In this document: in pieces, positions 5,828 to 11,201 of the stretch
How positions within the stretch are numbered: the first letter of the stretch is position 1
How the letters are laid out: the number at the start of each line of letters is the position of its first letter
Origin: Planctomycetota bacterium
GTDB lineage: Bacteria; Planctomycetota; GCA-002687715; DRQF01
Assembly: GCA_015485455.1 (NCBI GenBank)
Contig: WFTN01000290.1
Coordinates: forward strand, 1-11,201
Direction of reading: 5' to 3'
DNA: 11,201 nt
Notes under the pieces: model-generated
Databases searched by the model: none
The model's input: the letters and a program-made list of their open reading frames with translations, nothing else
Told to the model about the DNA's origin: nothing
Made by a program: the position numbers and the translations under genes

Positions 5828-7563
5828 AATTTTGGATACGAAAAGGTGCCTTCGCAGCGGCGAGGAAGTCCTTCCATCACTTCGGTGGTTTCATGGAAGA
5901 TCAGAAAGCACTCATTGCTGGGGGCGTTGGGGCTTCCATCGGTATGACTCTCTTGGAGCTTCTGCGCCCCTGGCCCATTAAGCTTGTCGTGGATCATGTT
6001 ATTTCCGGAGACACAAGCAGTTTGCCGGGCTTCTTGAGTTCCATGACTGCCGAGACGCTCTTGAATTTCTCTGCTTTGGCCATGCTGTTGATTCCTTTGT
6101 CCTTAGGTATTCTGAATCGCTTGAGTCAAGTTGCCTTGGCCCAAGTGGGGCGCAAAGTTACCACCCGGGTCCGGCGTCACGTATGCGAACATCTTCAGCT
6201 CTTGCCCCTCTCATTTCACTATTCTGCTCGCACTGGCGACTTGCTGGTTCGGGTGATGGGTGATGTGAACATGGTGCGGGACATCTTGTTTTCGGGTTGG
6301 GTTTCTCTCATCCAACGCCTGCTCATGTTCGTCGGGACTTTCTGCTTGATGGTTTGGATCTCACCTTTCTTAGGTCTTCTCACTCTTGTGCCATTGCCTT
6401 TCTTGGCCTGGTCAGTTCGAAGCTCTGGGGGGCGCATGAAGAAGGCAGTTTCCAAGCAAAGACGCAAAGAAGGAAACGCCGCAGCAATGGCATCCGAACT
6501 GCTGACTCAGATTCGTGGCATCAAAGCGTTCGGTGCTGAGCGCCGAAGTGCCAAGCTTTTTGCTGGCCTTTCACGGTCTGGAGAGCGTGCCGGTGTCCTA
6601 GCCACCAAAATCGCTTCTATGGCTAGTCTACAAGCTGAAGTTGTCACCGGGGCTGGCTTGGCTTTGATTCTTCTTGTTGGAGCGAATCAAGTCTTAAGTG
6701 GCGATCTTAAGGTTGGGACACTCTTAGTGGTCATCTCCTATGCTCGCGCCGTCTACAAACCTCTTAGGAAACTCAGCCGTGATGGCGTGCGATTGTCCAA
6801 GGCGGCAGCATGTGCCGAACGGCTGTTTGAGGTTTTGGACTTACCGGCGGAATATTCAGATGGTGGAATAAAGGCTCCGGTTTTTCGTGGCGATATCGAA
6901 TTTCAACAGGTCAGCTTTAGCTACAATGAGAACAACGCTGCGGTTGAGGACTTGTCGTTTCGAATCCCAGCAGGGGCTCTCTGCGTTGTGACCGGAAAGA
7001 ACGGCTCTGGTAAGTCTACCAGCCTATCCCTCCTTTTGCGTTTGTTCACTCCTCAAAGGGGGGCTGTGCGCTTGGATGGTGACGATATCCAGACTTTTGA
7101 GCTGGGATCTTTGCGATCTCGTTTCGCCTATGTGCCTCAGGACAATCTTCTTTTTGCCGGTACACTGAGAGAGAACATTTTGTTCGGCTTTCCAGATGCC
7201 TCCGTCAAAAATGTCGATGACGCGCTGGCAGCAACGGGGCTGAATCAAGTTGTGGCTGGTTTGCCCGAAGGTCTTGATACTGAGATAGGGGAATCTGGCG
7301 ATAAATTATCTGGCGGCCAAAAGCGCCTTGTTGCCTTGGCACGGGCTGCAATCCGATCCGCGCCAATCTTGCTACTCGACGAACCTTTGGCCGGATTGGA
7401 CACAGATGCGCGTTTGGATGTTGCCAGAGCCATTCGCCGAATCGCCAACGGCCGGACGACCATTGTGGTGAGCCATACCTCTTTGGATGATGTCGCTCCT
7501 GATCAGGTTATTGAGATGCGCGGTGGCGCTGTGGTCTCGATACGAGAAAGAGAGACCACATGA
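5824..7563 (+). CDS. MsbA-type ABC exporter (fused permease and ATPase)
   Basis: A 579-residue half-transporter expected to act as a homodimer in the inner membrane, exporting or flipping a lipid-linked glycan, lipid or other locus product. The first ~330 residues contain hydrophobic segments consistent with six helices, for example LLNFSALAMLLIPLSLGIL, the FVGTFCLMVWISPFLGLLTL region and GAGLALILLVGANQVL. The nucleotide-binding domain has a complete set of motifs: Walker A GKNGSGKST (391-399), Q-loop YVPQDN (Q439), signature LSGGQ (495-499), Walker B ILLLDE (515-520, catalytic E520) and switch H551. All key residues are intact, so it should hydrolyse ATP. Length is normal for the class. It overlaps both neighbours by ATGA. 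Placement between glycosyltransferases and an outer-membrane export gene supports a glycan-related substrate; a peptide or lipid substrate is not excluded. Confidence 0.92.
   Translation: MKFWIRKGAFAAARKSFHHFGGFMEDQKALIAGGVGASIGMTLLELLRPWPIKLVVDHVISGDTSSLPGFLSSMTAETLLNFSALAMLLIPLSLGILNRLSQVALAQVGRKVTTRVRRHVCEHLQLLPLSFHYSARTGDLLVRVMGDVNMVRDILFSGWVSLIQRLLMFVGTFCLMVWISPFLGLLTLVPLPFLAWSVRSSGGRMKKAVSKQRRKEGNAAAMASELLTQIRGIKAFGAERRSAKLFAGLSRSGERAGVLATKIASMASLQAEVVTGAGLALILLVGANQVLSGDLKVGTLLVVISYARAVYKPLRKLSRDGVRLSKAAACAERLFEVLDLPAEYSDGGIKAPVFRGDIEFQQVSFSYNENNAAVEDLSFRIPAGALCVVTGKNGSGKSTSLSLLLRLFTPQRGAVRLDGDDIQTFELGSLRSRFAYVPQDNLLFAGTLRENILFGFPDASVKNVDDALAATGLNQVVAGLPEGLDTEIGESGDKLSGGQKRLVALARAAIRSAPILLLDEPLAGLDTDARLDVARAIRRIANGRTTIVVSHTSLDDVAPDQVIEMRGGAVVSIRERETT
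7530..7560 (+). promoter_or_regulatory. Hairpin covering the start of the kinase frame
   Basis: TGTGGTCTC (7530-7538) pairs perfectly with GAGACCACA (7552-7560) across a 13-base loop. The 3' arm ends on the A of the ATG start at 7560, and the purine-rich GAAAGAGAG that would serve as its ribosome binding site lies in the loop and arm. Folded, the mRNA would hide the start, and ribosomes finishing the ABC exporter gene would open it. A chance palindrome inside coding sequence is possible. Confidence 0.4.
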
Positions 7564-8831
7564 ACCGAGAGACTCTTGAGTTTCCCGAGCGTGAGGAGTT
7601 TCTCCGGTTCTTGGGTGAGGTGGGTTGTGGTGCTTTGGGCTTATCTTGGGAGTATTATCGGGCGACTCCCCGAACGAAGACTGCCGCCTGGCTCGTACAG
7701 AGGGAATCCTCTGAATTGCGCGGCTACCTGAAGCGCTATGTAGACTCCAATCGAGCAGCTCAGGTGATGGCGAAACGGGCCCAACTCAAGAACGAGGCCA
7801 CTTCATTCGGCTTGAGCGTTCAGTTGATGTCCGACAGTCGAACAATTCTCTATCTGTTTCCCTACGATGGTGGACTCCGTGAATTGGGTTTGGCGGCTGA
7901 CCTCAGCAAACTTAAACGCATATTGGGACGTTCCCCATTTTTCGAGGGCCAGAGAATTCGTGGGAGGAAATCGAGTCTCGACATTGTTCGTTATAAACCC
8001 GAGCATCGTCTCTTGAGCAAGCTCACTCTTGGGTTGGTGGATACCGAAGGAAAGAAAAGCTCGCTGAAGCTCTTCATGCGGGTCTTTGCCGACAATCGTG
8101 GAGCGGAGATTGGCCGGGCAACAGAATTCCTGCGAAGAAATGGATTGGCCGAATTCCTCCCTCAACAATACGGGGCATTCCAATTCGGATGTATCCAGTT
8201 GGAAGAACTGCGGGATGGCGAGGAGTTTTGCACCTTCACTCGAATCGAAGATGCTGGAAACTTGGCCCAGGTTGTCGCGTCCATGGGGTCAGTTCGTGAC
8301 CCCGACCTGCGAATCGTCCCGGCCCAACAGCTTGTCGAATTGCGCCTTAACGATTTGAAGACCTTTGAAGACGCCTCTTTGGAGGAGAGAATCAAGCGCC
8401 TGAGTTTGGCGCTTGGGGAGCGCTTGGGGTGGGTTCATTCGGGAGACTTAGGTGTCACCCATGGTGACCTTCACCCTAAGCAGTTTCTTGTCTCCTCTGG
8501 GCAGATGACTTTGATCGATTTTGAACGATGCGCCATGTCTCATCCGGCTTTGGATGCTGGTCATTTCGCTGCAGAAATCCACATGAGAGGATTAGAGCAG
8601 CCAGTCGAACTTCGGTCTAGCTATGCAAGTTTTTCCGCCATGTTCCAAGCGCGGTGGGGGGAGAAATTCACTAAGAGGATCAGGCGAGTCCTGCCGATTG
8701 GAATTGCCCTGGGTTTCGCGGCAGGGGCAGCCAGAGGCCTTCGGCGTGGCTTGGGAGCGGCCCATCCGTTGTCCCCGGCGAGGATGCTCGATGCAGCATT
8801 GGAATCTTTGTCGACGTTGCCAATAAAAAAC
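7560..8831 (+). other. Kinase module 1 (APH/choline-kinase fold)
   Basis: This module has the pattern of exopolysaccharide-locus phosphotransferases. Visible are DIVRYKPEHRLLSKL (residues 141-155, the R-Y-K-P-x-x-R nucleotide-site element), LKLFMRVF with candidate ATP-contacting K170, the catalytic loop HGDLHPKQF (H301, D303) and the metal-binding segment LIDFERC (D320). The Brenner motif H-x-D-x4-N has Gln308 in place of Asn. Gln occurs in related surface-locus members, so the site may still be active. The expected reaction is ATP-dependent phosphorylation of a hydroxyl on a sugar or small molecule; the substrate is unknown. An AT-rich stretch (PIKNNDD, around 8821-8840) links it to module 2. 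Confidence 0.72.
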
Positions 8832-11201
8832 AATGATGATTGGGTTTGGACTCTTCTTTATCCCAGTGGCAAGACCCCCTGGGCGGCATTCGGGCGGGAT
8901 GGAAGTTCTGGTACTGAAGGCTGTGGCAGTTTTGACCCGCAGAGCAAACGATTCTGTCTTGTTAAGCCAGAGGCAGATAGTGCTTTACCAGGATTGGCCA
9001 AAGCTCTGGAAGAAGGTGAGCTGATCTCGCGACGGGTGGGACGCCGGGCAGTTGTTCGCGTTCAAACTGAGGAAAGAGCTTTCTATCGCAAGGTCTTGCC
9101 ACCGAAGAAGGCGAAAAAGGCTGCCCAACGTCTGACTCTTTTGAATGCGGCTTTGGGTGACGATCAATTCTTGCTGCCTCAGATTCTCGGCTTCGATGGA
9201 GAATGGGGCTATCTGGACGTGAGGGAAATGCCAGGCGAATCGCTTCATGAACTCATTTGGCATGACCGCGAACCCAACTTTTTTGCTGCGGGTATGGGGC
9301 TGGCGAAGTTTCAAGCACTCGATGTGCAGAACGATCTCCCGGACTCCCGTGAAGATGACCTCCGGGGTTGGTTCGCGCGAACATTGAGTTTCTTCCCCTC
9401 GGAAGGCCGACTTCTCAGTGATGTTTTTTCTTCTCTACCCCAGGCTGCGGGATCTCGGGTAGGTGTCCTGCATGGAGACTTTCACGACAAGAACGTGATT
9501 TTGAATGGCGATCGAGCAGGGATCATTGATGTTGAAGGGGTTTCTTGGGGTCCCAAGGCGCGGGATGTGGGAAACATGCTGGCCCACATAGAATTGCGAT
9601 CTTGGCAATTGGGGTTGTCCCGAGATGTTTCGGGTGTTTGGCGACAGGATTTCATCAAAGGCTATGAATCTGGGGGGGAGGCTCTCGAAGAAAGAGAGAT
9701 TGAAGCCGAAAGAACTCGGGCGATATTTCGCCTGGGCTGCGTTTACCTTTTCCGCAAACGATGGCAGGGAGTTGCTCGGGATCTCTTGGGGCGACTTGCC
9801 CCCTTGATCGTCCTATCGATGCTATTCTTGAACGCCGGTTGTGTTTCCCTGCTTCCGCCACCGGCGATTGATTTGGAGGATGAAGTCGCCGGGGCTGAAA
9901 TCGAATTGGGGGTTTCCTATTTGCGTAAGAAGGACACGGTCGAAGTGGAGGGAGAATTCCGCGGTGATACGTTTCACGCCGAGAGAATAGAAATCGAAGA
10001 GGCGGACGACGAGGTCGAGGTGAAGTCCGATCTATTGGAGTTTGATGTCGAAAGTGGAGAAGTACGCCTCGGTGCTTACGTCATGGAGATACGAGACGAC
10101 TCCATTTTTAAGACGGCCATGGGGGAGACGATCGACCCCGGGGAGCTACCCTCACTTTTGCCCTCATTCTGCAAAGCAGAAGGTATTCAGCTGGAAGGGC
10201 ATTTGTTTCTGAGGAAACTGACTCTTCGAGAGCGAAAACCAGAGGAACGTGATGAGTTACAAGGACAAATAGAGAGTCTCCGCTATAGTCGGCAACACTT
10301 TGAGATCGCTGGAAGTCCCGTACGGTTTCGATCAAACACGAAAGTCGTTTGGGATGTTGAAGGGGTTGATCCTCCGAAGCCTGAGGACCGCGGATTGCGT
10401 CCCCGTTCAAACCAGCGATTGCAGAAAATCTTGCGGATTGACGATGACGATTTGCGACCGGGAAACGGCATTCGCATAGCCGATGGCATCACCTTGGGGG
10501 GGGAATTTCAATGGAATCTCGAGTGGCGCCGGAATCACAACTTGAGAGCGGGTAGACCTCGTGATCGTCTCATCCAAGAACCCAGTTTTAAGATGGAGTT
10601 TTCTTTTGAGTTCTCGCCACAGTTTTTCGCATTCACGAAGGTAAGTGTAAGGCGGGATTGGGCTATTTTCGACGAACGCATTGACGATCAACATGGTTCA
10701 AGGATCTCACTCAATCAAGCTTATTTTGTCGCTTTGGATTTCCCCTTTGATGGCATGGCTCTTGAGATCGGGCGGCAGAAGTTTGACCAGGGGAGAGAGT
10801 GGGTTTTCGACGATGAGATTGATGGTGTTCGCTTGTTTCTCAACCTGGAAGGAGCGTTGCTTGAATGGTCTGTGTCCCAAAAGTTATTTGATGAAGGTCA
10901 GCGAGAGGATGGCATCACCAACTATTTGTTTGGGGCTCACCTTGAGCCATTCATCGATAGCGAGCTTTTTCTCTATGCTCTCCAACGGTCTGGGGGACGC
11001 CTCGTTGATTTAGATCGCTTACATGTGGGTGCTTCCTATCAACAGCAAATCGGTGCCTTCACCATGTGGGGCGACTTTTCCTACGTCACTGGAAGTGAAG
11101 ACGATTTGGATGTCGAGGGGTTTGGCATTGACGTCATGTTCATGTATGTCATTGGCAATTCCGATTTCGAACCGTCTATTTTTGGTGGCTTCGCCTGGGC
11201 C
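7560..11201 (+). CDS. Tandem phosphotransferase read through into lipoprotein/AlgE-like barrel (3' end beyond window)
   Basis: One frame stays open for 1214 codons, from the ATG at 7560 to the last base. Order of parts: APH-like phosphotransferase module 1 (about 1-420), module 2 (about 425-745), a hydrophobic run with lipobox LNAGC (C761), a DUF5666-like region (about 780-935), and an AlgE-like alginate-export barrel (about 981 onward, incomplete). The start overlaps the exporter stop by ATGA, like the junctions before it. Kinases belong in the cytoplasm and the barrel in the outer membrane, so a single working polypeptide is hard to picture. I expect two products: a kinase ending near 9800 and a barrel lipoprotein starting near 9786-9819. 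The literal reading of this sequence is nevertheless one frame, and an automatic annotation would give one fused gene. The two halves are described separately. Confidence 0.7.
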   Translation, partial: MNRETLEFPEREEFLRFLGEVGCGALGLSWEYYRATPRTKTAAWLVQRESSELRGYLKRYVDSNRAAQVMAKRAQLKNEATSFGLSVQLMSDSRTILYLFPYDGGLRELGLAADLSKLKRILGRSPFFEGQRIRGRKSSLDIVRYKPEHRLLSKLTLGLVDTEGKKSSLKLFMRVFADNRGAEIGRATEFLRRNGLAEFLPQQYGAFQFGCIQLEELRDGEEFCTFTRIEDAGNLAQVVASMGSVRDPDLRIVPAQQLVELRLNDLKTFEDASLEERIKRLSLALGERLGWVHSGDLGVTHGDLHPKQFLVSSGQMTLIDFERCAMSHPALDAGHFAAEIHMRGLEQPVELRSSYASFSAMFQARWGEKFTKRIRRVLPIGIALGFAAGAARGLRRGLGAAHPLSPARMLDAALESLSTLPIKNNDDWVWTLLYPSGKTPWAAFGRDGSSGTEGCGSFDPQSKRFCLVKPEADSALPGLAKALEEGELISRRVGRRAVVRVQTEERAFYRKVLPPKKAKKAAQRLTLLNAALGDDQFLLPQILGFDGEWGYLDVREMPGESLHELIWHDREPNFFAAGMGLAKFQALDVQNDLPDSREDDLRGWFARTLSFFPSEGRLLSDVFSSLPQAAGSRVGVLHGDFHDKNVILNGDRAGIIDVEGVSWGPKARDVGNMLAHIELRSWQLGLSRDVSGVWRQDFIKGYESGGEALEEREIEAERTRAIFRLGCVYLFRKRWQGVARDLLGRLAPLIVLSMLFLNAGCVSLLPPPAIDLEDEVAGAEIELGVSYLRKKDTVEVEGEFRGDTFHAERIEIEEADDEVEVKSDLLEFDVESGEVRLGAYVMEIRDDSIFKTAMGETIDPGELPSLLPSFCKAEGIQLEGHLFLRKLTLRERKPEERDELQGQIESLRYSRQHFEIAGSPVRFRSNTKVVWDVEGVDPPKPEDRGLRPRSNQRLQKILRIDDDDLRPGNGIRIADGITLGGEFQWNLEWRRNHNLRAGRPRDRLIQEPSFKMEFSFEFSPQFFAFTKVSVRRDWAIFDERIDDQHGSRISLNQAYFVALDFPFDGMALEIGRQKFDQGREWVFDDEIDGVRLFLNLEGALLEWSVSQKLFDEGQREDGITNYLFGAHLEPFIDSELFLYALQRSGGRLVDLDRLHVGASYQQQIGAFTMWGDFSYVTGSEDDLDVEGFGIDVMFMYVIGNSDFEPSIFGGFAWA
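8841..9803 (+). other. Kinase module 2 (APH/choline-kinase fold)
   Basis: A second, diverged copy of the fold. The lead-in LISRRVGRRAVVRV with YRKVLPPKKAKKAA resembles the nucleotide-binding beta-sheet and its lysine. It is followed by VREMPGESLHELI (hinge region), the canonical catalytic loop VLHGDFHDKNVIL (H638, D640, N645) and IIDVEG (D657), then the downstream helix VSWGPKARDVGNMLAHIE typical of the family. The C-terminal IFRLGCVYLFRKRWQGVARDLLGRL looks like a natural end of such a kinase, and only the stop is missing. All catalytic residues are present, so this is the module more likely to be active. Module 1 could be a partner or regulatory copy (inference). Confidence 0.72.
9786..11201 (+). 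CDS. Outer-membrane lipoprotein with DUF5666-like region and AlgE-like barrel (alternative gene, 3' end beyond window)
   Basis: This is the same frame as the kinase, read as a separate gene. From the TTG at 9786 the product would begin MGRLAPLIVLSMLFLNAGC, a good lipoprotein signal: short basic start, hydrophobic core and lipobox LNAGC. Alternative starts are TTG 9804 and ATG 9819, both lacking a positive charge. Ribosome sites are weak: GGGA (9778-9781) and AGGGAG (9766-9771, rather far). After the acylated Cys comes an acidic linker, then a region resembling DUF5666 beta domains (V-x-G ... LGAYV ... LEGHLFLRKL, and LQGQIESLRYSRQHFEIAGSPV). From about 10500 alternating beta-strands follow, with GRQKFDQGREWVFDDEIDGVRL, the hallmark of alginate-export (AlgE-like) outer-membrane barrels. 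Role: passage of the locus's polysaccharide across the outer membrane. The AlgE-like match is strong; the DUF5666 call is moderate and the start uncertain. Confidence 0.5.
   Translation, partial: MGRLAPLIVLSMLFLNAGCVSLLPPPAIDLEDEVAGAEIELGVSYLRKKDTVEVEGEFRGDTFHAERIEIEEADDEVEVKSDLLEFDVESGEVRLGAYVMEIRDDSIFKTAMGETIDPGELPSLLPSFCKAEGIQLEGHLFLRKLTLRERKPEERDELQGQIESLRYSRQHFEIAGSPVRFRSNTKVVWDVEGVDPPKPEDRGLRPRSNQRLQKILRIDDDDLRPGNGIRIADGITLGGEFQWNLEWRRNHNLRAGRPRDRLIQEPSFKMEFSFEFSPQFFAFTKVSVRRDWAIFDERIDDQHGSRISLNQAYFVALDFPFDGMALEIGRQKFDQGREWVFDDEIDGVRLFLNLEGALLEWSVSQKLFDEGQREDGITNYLFGAHLEPFIDSELFLYALQRSGGRLVDLDRLHVGASYQQQIGAFTMWGDFSYVTGSEDDLDVEGFGIDVMFMYVIGNSDFEPSIFGGFAWA

Noticed and set aside
8285..8303. 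Perfect 7-bp inverted repeat GGGGTCA-N5-TGACCCC inside kinase module 1
   Set aside because: It is short, lies in the middle of coding sequence, and has no junction, start or terminator context; chance is sufficient.
8086..8889. Several 60-90 codon frames within the kinase region on both strands
   Set aside because: All overlap the continuous kinase frame, which carries intact catalytic motifs; these are out-of-frame shadows.
7560..9803. Antibiotic-resistance aminoglycoside phosphotransferase
   Set aside because: The fold is shared, but the tandem layout, the R-Y-K-P element and the position in a glycosyltransferase/exporter operon fit surface-glycan phosphotransferases, and nothing links it to drug resistance.
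1..11201. CRISPR array, tRNA, rRNA, transposon or phage genes
   Set aside because: I saw no regular repeat-spacer pattern, no cloverleaf or rRNA-like segment, no transposase or integrase motif and no terminal inverted repeats.

Overview
The window reads as one end of an exopolysaccharide or cell-surface glycan locus from a Gram-negative bacterium. The Gram-negative assignment rests on a lipobox followed by an AlgE-like outer-membrane beta-barrel. Base composition looks moderate, slightly above 50% G+C by eye. The lineage cannot be fixed from sequence alone. Surface proteins built from carboxypeptidase-regulatory-like repeats, together with this mix of glycosyltransferase, ABC exporter, phosphotransferase and alginate-export genes, suggest a free-living proteobacterial, desulfobacterial or acidobacterial type of genome; this is only inference.

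Layout. Bases 1-547 carry no convincing gene. They hold an imperfect direct repeat (18-36 and 85-103), a perfect 10-bp inverted repeat (217-242), a good match to a sigma-54 (-24/-12) promoter (347-362) and a strong Shine-Dalgarno sequence (534-540) in front of a GTG start at 548. From there everything is on the + strand and looks like a single transcription unit with no terminator. The genes in order are: a secreted five-repeat protein (548-2278), a MurG/GT28-like glycosyltransferase (2317-3522), two GT4-type glycosyltransferases (3519-4721 and 4718-5827), an MsbA-type ABC exporter (5824-7563), and one uninterrupted reading frame from 7560 to the end of the window. Every junction from 3519 to 7560 is a 4-base ATGA overlap, so translation is probably coupled.

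The most notable feature is the last frame. With no stop codon it encodes two tandem APH/choline-kinase-like phosphotransferase modules, then a lipoprotein-type signal sequence with a lipobox (LNAGC), then a DUF5666-like region and the start of an alginate-export (AlgE-like) barrel. Cytoplasmic kinases and an outer-membrane barrel cannot sit in one simple polypeptide. The frame is therefore either two genes fused by loss of a stop or a single-base indel (a C5 run, then TTGA, lies exactly at the junction), or a kinase frame with an internal restart for the barrel protein.

How the genes may work together (inference): the three glycosyltransferases assemble a glycan on a carrier at the cytoplasmic face. 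The ABC exporter flips it or a precursor. The tandem kinases may phosphorylate a sugar, carrier or small-molecule substrate. The AlgE-like barrel lets the polymer leave through the outer membrane. The repeat protein is secreted and could be an extracellular matrix or polymer-associated protein. No polymerase, initiating sugar-phosphate transferase or chain-length regulator is visible, so the locus probably continues downstream.
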